Positions 1 to 8,807 of a stretch of 64,000 bases of DNA are shown in pieces (within the stretch, counting starts at the first letter, position 1; the number at the start of each line of letters is the position of its first letter). The notes beneath the pieces are model-generated. The model was not told the origin of the DNA. It ran no database searches and saw only the letters and a program-made list of their open reading frames with translations. The translations under genes and the position numbers were made by a program. Origin of the DNA: Deltaproteobacteria bacterium CG11_big_fil_rev_8_21_14_0_20_47_16 (lineage in GTDB: Bacteria; UBA10199; GCA-002796325; 1-14-0-20-47-16); the NCBI GenBank assembly GCA_002796325.1, contig PCXA01000001.1, positions 324,838-388,837 on the forward strand, in the 5' to 3' direction.

Positions 1-7
1 GGATTTA

Positions 8-2071
8 CTATTGGGGATACCGTTTTTGGATGGTGGATAGGATTTCTTGCGCAGCGGTTCTTTCGGCATCTGTCTCCGCATCTTCAAGCATTATTTCAGC
101 AATGTCCTTTGCGAGTGGCACGTCTTCTGGAACAAATTGATCGGTGTGGACGTGGATGCCGACATAGGTCGCCCATCCCGGCAGGCCCGTGTCGTAATCT
201 TGCGTGAGGTACGCGGGGTGATTTAAGTCGCGACCATTTTTTTTGAGCTGACGCGCGGTGAATTGAATCATGCTTTCAACGGTGGGGTTAAGGCCTCGCG
301 CGCGTTGAAGTCGATACCATTGCATGGCGCGCGTTGCATAGTATGCCAGTGGGCCATTCACGCTTGATGTTGCGGATTGGGGTGATTGTGCAATGCTCAT
401 CGCGCCAAGTGTTCCATCTGCTTTTTGAATGCGCGTTACAAGTGGTGTGCCTGTTGGCATGCGAAACCATTCAGGGTGCTGGTCTTCGAGTTGCTGTACT
501 TCCTGCCAGACATCATATGCTGTGTAGCGACCAGAATAAATGACAACACCGTCATCACCGCGCCATTCACGTGGATCTTGATTAATCTTAAATTGAACGT
601 CATGACCTTTACGAATGTGTGCTGCTACAATGTTAATAATAGCGCGTGTTAGTTGTAGGGCATGCTGTGGTTCAATGGAGAAGTAAAAGCGAATTGTTGA
701 CGGTAGGGTTCTACGGTCAGCCTTTAATTTTTTAATCCCGAGTGCCCACCAGTGTCCGCCAAAATTAAACATACCGATGCTTTTTGCAAGGTTGTCGATT
801 TGACTTTTAGCGTGTGCTTCTGCTGCATCAAGCGGCGCCGTTCGTGACAGCTTGCGATGGACGGTATCCCCATAAACAATTTCCTGAGTTGTCATTGCAT
901 CGGTGTGTCGTCGATGTCCTCGCATGCTTAAGGGGAGGCCGCCCATTTCACCAAAGTAATAAGAGTAGGCGCGCGAAATATCTCCAATAGTTATGTGCTC
1001 ATCGGGATTGCCATAGGCGGTTAACAATCGCTCACGTAAAAGTGGTGGGAGTGTGATGGGTTCGGGCGACCATTCCGGAGGCGGCTGGTGGAGCCGTGTC
1101 TCTCCGATACGGGCTTCATGCTCTTCAACGAATGCGCGTATTTGTGGGAGCTTATCAAATAGTGTTCCGGCTTCGCTCTCTAATTGTTCAGCAAGAGTTT
1201 CCCATTCGAGACGTGTTCGGTTGCTGTAGCGACGTAAAATAGCAAGTCGCGCTGCAAGATCGTTGGCAACTTCAACGGGATCATCACCGGTTGTAGTGGA
1301 AATGGGTGCGGGTGATGATGGTGGCGGTGGAATGCTGGGTGCGGCACTGGCTCGCATACCACTTGATTGTGATGTGGGCGTTCCCATTTCTGATTCGAGT
1401 AAGTGAATTTTGTATCGTGTCTCTGTGTCCTGCACGCGAGAACTGAGTTCGTGAATTTGTTCCAGACGTTCTGCATCAGCAATTTGAATTTTGAGGGACT
1501 CAATATCGCGATTGAGCTGTGGCAATTGTGCCAAGTCGTCATCTACATACCATCGCAATCCTTGGCGACGGCGCTCCAAGTCTGCAAGCTCCTTCGACGC
1601 ATCTTTGGTCTTTGTGTGTGGGGACATCCAATCCAAAAGACGACGACGGTCTTCGGTTGTCAGTGATGGCGATGATGTGGGTGTGCGATGGTGCCAAAAC
1701 TTGGAAACCATATGGTTGTACGAGACTGTTGCTGAAAATATGTCGAGTTCGCGCTGCCGTGGTTCACTACCACAGGGGGTGAAGAGCGCTTGCTGATTCA
1801 GCGTGTCTTGTTGCTGAAGGTAGTAATAACAAGTGAATCCGATGGGTGCGAGGAAAAGTGCGGCGGCGCCCACTTCGGGCACGGCGAGGGCCCTGAGTGC
1901 TTGTTGGGCCGATATCCACCACGGATTCGGAGCTGTTGGGCGAAGCCGTGGCAACCGAGGAAACTGCGATGGTGGTTTCGGGGCACGCATGGGGTGGCGT
2001 GGCCGGCTAAATGGAATGTCCCGCGGGGGTGATGGTTGAAACGGCGTTTTTGGTAGTGCACGAATACCCAT
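8..2071 (-). CDS. Large Pro-rich membrane protein of unknown function, possible HopA1-like C-terminal domain
   Basis: I do not recognise this 687-residue protein with confidence. The first 60 residues are very rich in Pro and Arg. One hydrophobic segment follows (about residues 66-87), then a charged, probably coiled-coil stretch (about 145-230), a Pro/Ser linker, and a globular C-terminal half. The segment from about residue 455 (IRFYFSIEPQHAL, later VQFKIN and DGVVIYSG) has the spacing of strands and polar motifs I associate with the HopA1-like fold, but this is a weak resemblance. The single membrane segment suggests a cytoplasmic basic tail and a large domain across the membrane, or the reverse. 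The start is uncertain: no good Shine-Dalgarno precedes position 2071, and Met28 (position 1990) is an alternative. It is divergent from rho. Confidence 0.6.
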   Translation of the reverse strand: MGIRALPKTPFQPSPPRDIPFSRPRHPMRAPKPPSQFPRLPRLRPTAPNPWWISAQQALRALAVPEVGAAALFLAPIGFTCYYYLQQQDTLNQQALFTPCGSEPRQRELDIFSATVSYNHMVSKFWHHRTPTSSPSLTTEDRRRLLDWMSPHTKTKDASKELADLERRRQGLRWYVDDDLAQLPQLNRDIESLKIQIADAERLEQIHELSSRVQDTETRYKIHLLESEMGTPTSQSSGMRASAAPSIPPPPSSPAPISTTTGDDPVEVANDLAARLAILRRYSNRTRLEWETLAEQLESEAGTLFDKLPQIRAFVEEHEARIGETRLHQPPPEWSPEPITLPPLLRERLLTAYGNPDEHITIGDISRAYSYYFGEMGGLPLSMRGHRRHTDAMTTQEIVYGDTVHRKLSRTAPLDAAEAHAKSQIDNLAKSIGMFNFGGHWWALGIKKLKADRRTLPSTIRFYFSIEPQHALQLTRAIINIVAAHIRKGHDVQFKINQDPREWRGDDGVVIYSGRYTAYDVWQEVQQLEDQHPEWFRMPTGTPLVTRIQKADGTLGAMSIAQSPQSATSSVNGPLAYYATRAMQWYRLQRARGLNPTVESMIQFTARQLKKNGRDLNHPAYLTQDYDTGLPGWATYVGIHVHTDQFVPEDVPLAKDIAEIMLEDAETDAERTAAQEILSTIQKRYPQ

Positions 2072-2215
2072 AATTTGTGATGTCTTTGTAGTTAATCCCC
2101 GGTAAGGCTTGTACTATGCAGTGTTGCGGGCTTCGTCAAAAGATTTTACTCGTTTGTAAATGCATCCTGGAGGGGGTGTGTGAGTGTGGTGAATGTGATG
2201 ATGGGAACTTTTCAT

Positions 2216-2245
2216 TTGACAACTCAGGGTGCCCCACACCATAAT
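2216..2245 (+). promoter_or_regulatory. Sigma70-type promoter of rho
   Basis: A perfect -35 TTGACA (2216-2221) is followed after 18 bases by CATAAT (2240-2245), five of six matches to the -10 consensus. The predicted start near 2252 gives rho a leader of about 125 bases. The rest of the 2072-2375 gap holds no gene that I can support. A possible 81-codon reading frame on the other strand has no ribosome-binding site and overlaps this promoter. Confidence 0.65.
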
Positions 2246-2375
2246 GGGCCTATCGTTAATTGAAGGCCCTGAAACTTTTTCAACCCAACTCAAAGAAGAT
2301 CGACCCAAACGAACGCGATAAAACCATTTATTAAATAACCGTTTCAAAACCCACCCCACAAGGAGTCAACCCCCC

Positions 2376-3623
2376 ATGCATTTGAACGACCTGAAAGCCA
2401 TGAAGATCAATGAGCTCGTCCAGCTCGCGCACGACAACAAAGTTGAAAACGCTTCCGGCATGCGCCGCCAAGATTTAATCTTTGCGCTACTGCAAGCATC
2501 GGCCAGCCAAGATAAAGCCATTTACGGTGAAGGCGTTTTGGAAACACTGCCAGATGGATTCGGATTTTTGCGTTCCCCAGATTACAACTACTTACCCGGT
2601 CCCGATGATATTTATATTTCACCGTCACAAATTCGCCGGTTTAATCTGCGTACAGGTGACACCATCTCGGGTCAGATTCGCCCCCCAAAAGATTCAGAAC
2701 GCTATTTTGCATTGTTGAAGGTCGAAAAGATTAACTTCGAAGGTCCTGAAAAAAACCAAGATAAAATTCTCTTTGATAACTTAACACCGCTTTACCCTCA
2801 AGAACGCTTGCAGTTGGAACATGAGCCCAAGGGCTTTTCCATGCGCATTATGGATTTGCTGACACCAATCGGTAAAGGTCAGCGTTCATTGATTGTGTCA
2901 CCACCTCGTGCAGGTAAAACAGTACTTCTGCAAAACTTGGCGAATGCAATCACCACCAATCATCCAGAAGTATCACTGATTGTGTTGTTGATTGACGAAC
3001 GTCCCGAAGAAGTCACAGACATGCAGCGTTCTGTTAAAGGCGAAGTGGTAAGTTCTACCTTTGATGAGCAAGCATCGCGTCACGTTCAAGTGGCTGAAAT
3101 GGTCATTGAAAAAGCCAAGCGTTTGGTCGAGCACAAAAAGGATGTTGTGATCTTGCTCGACTCCATCACACGTCTAGCCCGCGCGTATAACGCTGTGGTA
3201 CCGCCCTCAGGAAAAATTCTCTCTGGTGGTGTGGACGCCAATGCCTTGCATAAACCAAAGCGGTTCTTTGGTGCTGCCCGTAACGTTGAAGAGGGTGGAA
3301 GCCTCACCATCATCGGTACCGCGCTTGTGGATACTGGTTCGCGAATGGACGAAGTGATCTTTGAAGAATTTAAAGGTACTGGTAACATGGAAATTCATTT
3401 GGATCGCAAACTTATGGAAAAACGCATCTTCCCATGTGCTGATATCAACAAGAGCGGTACGCGTAAGGAAGAGTTACTCCTTCCAGAGAACGTCTTGCAC
3501 CGTGTTTGGGTCCTGCGCAAGCTACTGCAGCCACTCAATCCAATCGATAGCATGGAGTTCCTGCTCGATAAAATGAGTGCCGCCAAGACGAATAAGGACT
3601 TCTTGGATAGTATGAATAAGTAG
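2376..3623 (+). CDS. rho: Transcription termination factor Rho
   Basis: Hexameric RNA-dependent ATPase that ends transcription of untranslated RNAs. At 415 residues it is the usual length. The N-terminal Rho domain has its SAP-like helices (about 1-45), followed by the cold-shock-like RNA-binding fold ([13 protein letters not shown], about 63-75). The ATPase domain has Walker A SPPRAGKT at 175-182 and Walker B VVILLD ending at Asp262. The [16 protein letters not shown] region contributes to the subunit interface. The start is fixed by AAGGAG at 2360-2365, 10 bases before ATG. It is monocistronic: its own promoter lies upstream and a strong hairpin terminator downstream. A leader of about 125 bases fits the autoregulation known for rho in other bacteria, which is inference here. 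Confidence 0.98.
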   Translation: MHLNDLKAMKINELVQLAHDNKVENASGMRRQDLIFALLQASASQDKAIYGEGVLETLPDGFGFLRSPDYNYLPGPDDIYISPSQIRRFNLRTGDTISGQIRPPKDSERYFALLKVEKINFEGPEKNQDKILFDNLTPLYPQERLQLEHEPKGFSMRIMDLLTPIGKGQRSLIVSPPRAGKTVLLQNLANAITTNHPEVSLIVLLIDERPEEVTDMQRSVKGEVVSSTFDEQASRHVQVAEMVIEKAKRLVEHKKDVVILLDSITRLARAYNAVVPPSGKILSGGVDANALHKPKRFFGAARNVEEGGSLTIIGTALVDTGSRMDEVIFEEFKGTGNMEIHLDRKLMEKRIFPCADINKSGTRKEELLLPENVLHRVWVLRKLLQPLNPIDSMEFLLDKMSAAKTNKDFLDSMNK

Positions 3624-3654
3624 TTGATTTTATTTAGTATTTTTAGTTAATTGG

Positions 3655-3695
3655 GGGCCCAGGTGTGACGCACACGTCTGGGCCCTTCTTTTTTT
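3655..3695 (+). terminator. Intrinsic terminator of rho
   Basis: GGGCCCAG (3655-3662) pairs with CTGGGCCC (3678-3685). An inner GTGTG/CACAC helix closes a three-base loop, and the T-rich run TTCTTTTTTT follows (3686-3695). It is the strongest terminator-like structure in the first 40 kb. Confidence 0.9.
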
Positions 3696-3741
3696 AGCTT
3701 CGCACTAGCAACTTTTTTCAAAATCTGCCGATAAGACTATT

Positions 3742-4329
3742 GTGAGACTACGATTCACCATACTGGCTCTTGTTGCCCTTTCAGTTACCGCTTGCGGTGG
3801 GGGATTGATTGCAAATAATCCTGGCACCTCTGTTACGGGTATCGATACGGGTGAAAATGTTCCACTACCTGAGCTTTCCTTGTCAGATATTGAGGGTACT
3901 TACACATTAAAGAGCGTTTTGTTTGATGGTGATTCATCAAAGACGTTTAGCCCTGCTGCCTATGTGACAACTGATCTGAATGTTGTGACGTATGCTGATA
4001 ATGGGGTTCCTAAAGATGTGAAGGCGCGCATTGGTAATGGATATTTGATTATCAGTTCGGGTGGTACGTATAGCTTCTTCTATAGCTTTGTGGATGATAA
4101 AGGCGCGCTTGTCAGTGTTGGTCCCTTCCAATCGGGTAGCATGTCAGGTAAGGTGGTCATTAGCGGCAAAAATATTGGGTTTGAAAGCAATCAATCCAGT
4201 GGCTTAGCTGCTGATCAAGAGACGCTTTATCTCCAAATCAAAGGTGCTGATTCTCTAATTTTGGAAGATGTGACACAAGATACACCTAGCCCACACTTTG
4301 GTGTCCTCGAATTTGTTAAAAAGAAATAA
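3742..4329 (+). CDS. Predicted lipoprotein, unknown function
   Basis: 195 residues beginning with a type II signal peptide, ending in the lipobox LSVTAC (Cys18), so it is probably anchored to the outer membrane. The mature part has alternating Ser/Thr/Gly-rich strands, for example IEGTYTLKSVLFDGDSS, suggesting a small beta-sandwich or lipocalin-like fold. I see no catalytic motif. The start is GTG at 3742. It stands alone between the rho terminator and a convergent gene. Its stop and that of the neighbour lie in a near-perfect palindrome at 4324-4338, where AAATAAG mirrors CTTATTT. Confidence 0.75.
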   Translation: MRLRFTILALVALSVTACGGGLIANNPGTSVTGIDTGENVPLPELSLSDIEGTYTLKSVLFDGDSSKTFSPAAYVTTDLNVVTYADNGVPKDVKARIGNGYLIISSGGTYSFFYSFVDDKGALVSVGPFQSGSMSGKVVISGKNIGFESNQSSGLAADQETLYLQIKGADSLILEDVTQDTPSPHFGVLEFVKKK

Positions 4330-4332
4330 GAC

Positions 4333-5085
4333 TTATTTCGGATATACCCCAATTGCATCTACGATCATTGACGAATTCTCAAATGACATTTGACCTTTAG
4401 TGCCCTCATAATACAGTTGCGCAGAGTGACCGCCATCTAAGTTAAGTGCATTGATACAGCCGCCACCCTCGCTGGAGCGCATCCATTGAGCAAACTCTGT
4501 AGTAGTGATCCAGGCTCTTTCTGTAATGGCAATAATGAAATCACCATCTGCTGTAGCGCCAATGCCGGCACGTTCATCCAAGCCCTCTTTTAATGTACTT
4601 GGAATGCTACCTGCAACAACAAGTCTAGGACCTGATTGGATTGCAAATTCAGGTTTTGCTGCTGGTGCATAATCTTTAAATGAAAAAAGCTGAGGCTTAT
4701 TGAGTACGATTGCAAAAACGCCCCACCAGCTGATGCGTTTGATGGGGTTTAGTTGTTTGCCAGCCGAGATGCGTAGCCCAAGCGGTTTGAAGTCGGCACC
4801 AAAAAAACCACCATTGATGGCAAGTCGAGCATGGCCTTCTTGTGCTAAAAATTTGATGGTTGCAGTTTCACGGTCAAATTGACGTGCTTGAATGAGGCGT
4901 AATTGCCAGCGTTTATGATCCAAACGAAAAAAATGGATACGCCCTTCGCTATCACCACGTCCAATGTGAACCTGGCGATAATTAATACCTGGCTCCAGTG
5001 AAGACCACTGCGCTGCGTGGCTTGTCGCTGTCAAAGAAAGCAGGACGCAAATTAGTTTAATGGCGAAGATCCACTGGCGACCCAT
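4333..5085 (-). CDS. Secreted phosphodiester glycosidase family protein (NAGPA/DUF2233-like)
   Basis: The NAGPA-like domain is recognised by ARLAINGGFFGADFKPLGL in the first half and NLDGGHSAQL near the end, the two hallmark motifs of the family around the active site. Family members hydrolyse phosphodiester-linked or glycosidic bonds in capsule, teichoic or exopolysaccharide-type substrates; the substrate here is unknown. I place the start at 5085 (MGRQWIFAIKL) because it gives a clean signal peptide ending SHA and has GGGAGA upstream. A longer reading frame extends to 5205 but adds a non-signal-like extension. The gene begins inside the 3' end of the HlyD-like gene, overlapping it by 29 bases, so the two are translated from one mRNA and probably act together at the envelope. 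Confidence 0.85.
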   Translation of the reverse strand: MGRQWIFAIKLICVLLSLTATSHAAQWSSLEPGINYRQVHIGRGDSEGRIHFFRLDHKRWQLRLIQARQFDRETATIKFLAQEGHARLAINGGFFGADFKPLGLRISAGKQLNPIKRISWWGVFAIVLNKPQLFSFKDYAPAAKPEFAIQSGPRLVVAGSIPSTLKEGLDERAGIGATADGDFIIAITERAWITTTEFAQWMRSSEGGGCINALNLDGGHSAQLYYEGTKGQMSFENSSMIVDAIGVYPK

Positions 5086-6124
5086 CTTGCAGTCTCTCCC
5101 ATCCCTGTACAATAACGAGATCTCCAGGTTGTACCCCGCTGCCAACGATGGCATTGGTTCCCTTGATTTCTCTAATGGTGACAGTTGTATGTCGGGCAAC
5201 GCCACCCTTTACTAAAAACAGAACGGCGTCGTGTTCTCTCATTGATAATGCTGACACTGGAACAATAAATACCCGGTGAGTAACACTGCTGGTATATTGA
5301 ACAGTTGCCCGCATATTCGCTTTCAATAGACCTTGTGGATTGGGTAAGGATGCCCACACCTCAAAGGTTTTACTATCAGGATTAACGGTAGGTCCAATAT
5401 AGCGGATGGTGGAATTAAATGGTTCTGTTGCAACATTGGTCAGCTTGATTGTAACTGGTGTTCCAATGGCAATCCCTGGTGCATCATCAACACTCACTGG
5501 AAAGACGACGGTTACAGGGTCCATCGTCGCAATTTTCATGACGATCTCTTTTGCAGCGTATTGAATGCCCGGCGCCGCCCGTGATTCTATGACCTGTCCT
5601 GCAATGGGGCTTGTTACTGATAGGTTATTAAGGTTTTGTTCAAGAGTTGAAATATCAGTCTGGATGCGTTCAACTGTTGCCTCTGTAGCTTTGGTTTCGG
5701 TATCCAAGCCAGCATATTGCGTCTGATCAATTTTACCCTCTTGTAGCAGTTTGTCGCGGTTTGTGAGGATGTAGCGTGTTTTCTCTAGTATAGCCTCTTG
5801 CTCCTTTTTTTGGGCACGGAGTTGCGCTAGTTGTGTGTTGAGTCCATCTGCTGAGAGTTTGAATAATGGTGCTCCAAGTGCGACAGTATCGCCTGCATGG
5901 ACGGTGACTTGATCAATCTTTACCAGGGAAGGAAATGTGATTTCGATGGTGTTACTGGGGTGCACAACGCCGTATACTGTGACAAGGGGAGAGGATTGTG
6001 TTTCGCTGACGGTTTGGACAACGACGGATGCAGTGTTATCTGGGGGTGTGCTCAAGCCAGGACAGCCACTGCATGACGTGAGTGCCAATAAAATAAACCC
6101 CAAACTAGTACGATAAATGCGCAC
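5057..6124 (-). CDS. HlyD/RND-type periplasmic adaptor lipoprotein, no pump adjacent
   Basis: 355 residues with lipobox LTSC near residue 18, a biotinyl-lipoyl-like segment (VHAGDTVALGAPLFKL), a helical hairpin (about 85-150), the second lipoyl half (SPIAGQVIESRAAPGIQY) and beta-barrel and membrane-proximal domains. That is the order of MFP/AcrA-family adaptors, which bridge inner-membrane pumps to outer-membrane channels. No RND, MFS or ABC pump is next to it; the downstream gene is the NAGPA-like glycosidase and the upstream one is divergent glyS. Its transporter partner must be elsewhere, or it has a different role. The ATG at 6124 directly precedes a good signal peptide. Confidence 0.88.
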   Translation of the reverse strand: MRIYRTSLGFILLALTSCSGCPGLSTPPDNTASVVVQTVSETQSSPLVTVYGVVHPSNTIEITFPSLVKIDQVTVHAGDTVALGAPLFKLSADGLNTQLAQLRAQKKEQEAILEKTRYILTNRDKLLQEGKIDQTQYAGLDTETKATEATVERIQTDISTLEQNLNNLSVTSPIAGQVIESRAAPGIQYAAKEIVMKIATMDPVTVVFPVSVDDAPGIAIGTPVTIKLTNVATEPFNSTIRYIGPTVNPDSKTFEVWASLPNPQGLLKANMRATVQYTSSVTHRVFIVPVSALSMREHDAVLFLVKGGVARHTTVTIREIKGTNAIVGSGVQPGDLVIVQGWERLQDGSPVDLRH

Positions 6125-6261
6125 GCAAGCCCCCGAGAGTTGTGTGGTATATCCATCCTGAGTGGCTAGCGCAATTAATTTGTGGCTGCTTGACGCTCTC
6201 TGGGGTGCATGTTAGGCCCGCATCCTCTTTTAATATGACTTAATAGGCAGGTGGAGCAGAT

Positions 6262-7563
6262 ATGGTTGATATGGAAACGCTGACCTCGTTGTGCAAAAGA
6301 CGCGGTCTTATCTTTCAATCCAGTGAAATTTACGGTGGCATTAACGGGTTCTGGGATTACGGCCCGTTGGGTGTTGAGCTTAAGCGCCGAATTAAGGAAC
6401 ACTGGTGGCGCTATATGGTGTTGTCGCGCGATAATGTGGTAGGTGTTGATACCTCAATTATTGCCCATCCGCAGACGTGGGTTGCTTCGGGGCATGTGGC
6501 CAATTTCAGTGACCCGATGGTGGATTGTAAAAAATGCAAGCGTCGCTTTCGGACAGATGAATTCCCAGAAGGAACAAAAGCATGCCCTGATTGTGGTGGC
6601 GAATTAACAGAAGCACGTAGTTTTAACTTGATGTTTGAAACACATGTGGGTGCAACGGTGGATTCAGGCGCCACGGCGTATTTGCGACCAGAAACCTGTC
6701 AGTCGATTTTTACTCAATTTAAAAACGTATTGGCGACATCGCGGCAAAAGTTACCATTTGGCATTGCTCAAGTGGGTAAAGCGTTTCGTAATGAAATTAC
6801 ACCGCGTAACTTTATTTTTCGCTCGCGTGAATTTGAGCAAATGGAAATGGAATTTTTCTGTAAACTGGAAGATTCTCAAGAGTGGTATGACTATTGGGTT
6901 AACGAGCGTTTGAGTTGGTTTCATGCCATTGGTATCAAGAAGGAAAGTTTGCGATTACGTCCGCACGCATCTGATGAGTTGGCACATTATGCGAAGGGAT
7001 GTACTGACGTGGAATTTGAAATGCCCTTTGGTTGGTCTGAAATGGAAGGTATTGCCAATCGCACCAATTACGATTTGACACAGCACCAAACAGTTTCAGG
7101 GAAGGATCTTCAATATTTTGATGAAGCATCCAAATCGCACTTTATACCTGCGGTTGTGGAATCTTCAGTGGGTGTGGATCGTACATTGTTGTGTGTGTTG
7201 GTAGATGCATATTATGAAGATGATGTAGAGGGTGATAAACGTGTCGTAATGAGATTTCATCCGTCAATTGCACCTGTGCAAGTTGCTATTTTGCCACTAT
7301 CCAAAAAATTGGATGAGCCTGCGCGTAAATTGCGGCAAGATTTACGGCTTGAATTTTTAACCGATTATGACGATGCAGGTAGTATTGGTCGTCGTTATCG
7401 CAGGCAAGACGAAGTTGGGACACCTCTGGCGGTAACGGTTGATTTTCAAACATTAGAAGATAATGCAGTGACCGTTCGACATCGGGATACCACCAAGCAA
7501 GACCGTGTTGCACTCGATCAGCTCAAGCAGTATTTGCGAGATAAAATGCAGGAGTGGAAATGA
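6262..7563 (+). CDS. glyS: Glycyl-tRNA synthetase, alpha2 (single-chain) type
   Basis: Charges tRNA-Gly in the cytoplasm. This is the dimeric single-chain class II enzyme, not the alpha2beta2 GlyQ/GlyS pair of most Proteobacteria. The N-terminus QSSEIYGGINGFWDYGPLG is diagnostic. A four-Cys zinc ribbon is visible (Cys89, Cys92, Cys108, Cys111). Motif 2 starts at Phe175 (FRNEITPR) and motif 3 at about Gly304 (GVDRTLL), followed by the anticodon-binding domain. At 433 residues it is slightly short for the family. AGGTGGAG at 6249-6256 sets the start. Its stop overlaps the start of the next lipoprotein gene in ATGA, so the two are translationally coupled. Confidence 0.96.
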   Translation: MVDMETLTSLCKRRGLIFQSSEIYGGINGFWDYGPLGVELKRRIKEHWWRYMVLSRDNVVGVDTSIIAHPQTWVASGHVANFSDPMVDCKKCKRRFRTDEFPEGTKACPDCGGELTEARSFNLMFETHVGATVDSGATAYLRPETCQSIFTQFKNVLATSRQKLPFGIAQVGKAFRNEITPRNFIFRSREFEQMEMEFFCKLEDSQEWYDYWVNERLSWFHAIGIKKESLRLRPHASDELAHYAKGCTDVEFEMPFGWSEMEGIANRTNYDLTQHQTVSGKDLQYFDEASKSHFIPAVVESSVGVDRTLLCVLVDAYYEDDVEGDKRVVMRFHPSIAPVQVAILPLSKKLDEPARKLRQDLRLEFLTDYDDAGSIGRRYRRQDEVGTPLAVTVDFQTLEDNAVTVRHRDTTKQDRVALDQLKQYLRDKMQEWK

Positions 7564-8723
7564 AGCGTTTCGCGTTGATGGCATGTGTGGTTGTGGCGGT
7601 TACTTCATGTGCATCCCAGGCAGACGTGTTTGGTCCGATTGGGTCTAATCTGGGTAGCCCTCTGACTCTGTTGGTCAATAGTGCAACCGGACGTCTTTAT
7701 GTTAACAATTCCAATAATCTGGTTGCCTATAATGGTGGTTCGCTGCAGGTTTACAGCATCGCAACTCCAGCAGCGCCAGATTTAGTGGCAACTGCTAGTA
7801 CATACAGCTTTTCGAGTCAGATGTATTTGGATGCGACTAACAAATTTTTATATACACCCAACCGGTATAATGTGACCGGGATTGCAACGAATAATCAATT
7901 ACTGCAGATCAATATAGATGAGGCTTCAGCCAGCTTTCTGGGGGTAACCAGCATAAATTCGGATTTGAATCCATTTGGTATTGCTTGCTGTGATCCGTCG
8001 AGTCGCATGTTGGCGCCGACACTTTCGGGAACCTTGGATGCATATACAACGGTGAGCAGTGGGACACCGACACTGACATCCTATAATTTATCTTTTACGG
8101 ATAGTAATGGGATTGTTTACACCAATCCACCCGTCAATCAGCTGACAATTATTGGATCGCAAGCCTTTGTCACGGTGCCGTCTGGCGGTATTCTTGTAGT
8201 GAACCTTGATAAATTAGGTAGTGGTGCCAATATTGTGGACTATATCATTACGGGTGTTAACGCTCCCCGTGGCATCGCGACGGATGGGACCTATTTGTAT
8301 GTTGCAGATGTCGAAACAATTAGTGATGCGACGGTTCCGCTTTTGGTGATTTTGGATCCCAGTACATTGACAGCTCTCAGTGGTAATACAGCTGCAACAA
8401 GTGTGAGTGGGGCAACCACACCTGTATTTGTGGCTCAATTGACCATGGGCAATGGAGTCTCTACAACAGACCCGGAAGAAGTAACTGTTGGAACTGACTA
8501 TGTGTTTGTCACCAACTCTGGGGAAGATTCCGTTACAATTGTGAATCGTGTGGCCCAGACGGTGAATACGACAGTTAGTGTGGGGGATCAGCCCTTTGGG
8601 ATGGCTATTTATAGCCCAGGGGGTACCGATTCAACTCTCTATGTGGCTAATATCCGCGCGAATACGATTTCCATTTTGGATATCCCAACTTTAGCTGTGA
8701 CAGCCACATTTACAGGGCCATAG
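7560..8723 (+). CDS. Lipoprotein with YVTN-like beta-propeller repeats
   Basis: 387 residues. A type II signal peptide ends in VTSC (about Cys17), followed by repeated blade-like motifs such as GRLYVNN, GTYLYVADVE, TDYVFVTNSGEDSVTIVN and STLYVANIRANTISILD. These resemble YVTN/NHL-type beta-propellers, which usually serve as binding scaffolds on the cell surface or in the periplasm. I choose ATG at 7560 over GTG at 7554 because CAGGAG (7549-7554) is well spaced from it and the ATG overlaps the glyS stop. Coupling of a surface lipoprotein to a tRNA synthetase has no obvious functional logic. Confidence 0.82.
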   Translation: MKRFALMACVVVAVTSCASQADVFGPIGSNLGSPLTLLVNSATGRLYVNNSNNLVAYNGGSLQVYSIATPAAPDLVATASTYSFSSQMYLDATNKFLYTPNRYNVTGIATNNQLLQINIDEASASFLGVTSINSDLNPFGIACCDPSSRMLAPTLSGTLDAYTTVSSGTPTLTSYNLSFTDSNGIVYTNPPVNQLTIIGSQAFVTVPSGGILVVNLDKLGSGANIVDYIITGVNAPRGIATDGTYLYVADVETISDATVPLLVILDPSTLTALSGNTAATSVSGATTPVFVAQLTMGNGVSTTDPEEVTVGTDYVFVTNSGEDSVTIVNRVAQTVNTTVSVGDQPFGMAIYSPGGTDSTLYVANIRANTISILDIPTLAVTATFTGP

Positions 8724-8733
8724 AGGCCTTTTT
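8716..8733 (+). terminator. Weak candidate terminator after the propeller lipoprotein
   Basis: GGCC (8716-8719) and GGCC (8725-8728) can form a four-pair stem, followed by five Ts. The stem overlaps the stop codon and is short, so this is only a candidate. Confidence 0.3.
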
Positions 8734-8807
8734 CCCTTTACTTTTGAGGGGTTGGGGTGTAGTTTGCCACCCAACTTCAACGAAATTTATCCGAACAAGG
8801 ACACCCA

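Noticed and set aside
2114-2359. 81-codon minus-strand gene upstream of rho
   Set aside because: It covers the strong rho promoter and leader, has no Shine-Dalgarno and no recognisable sequence.
4324-4338. Palindrome AAATAAG-A-CTTATTT as a terminator
   Set aside because: A one-base loop cannot form a hairpin; it consists mainly of the two convergent stop codons.
6125-6261. T-box or other riboswitch ahead of glyS
   Set aside because: The 137-base gap has no T-box motif or specifier-like stem; only weak promoter-like hexamers are visible.
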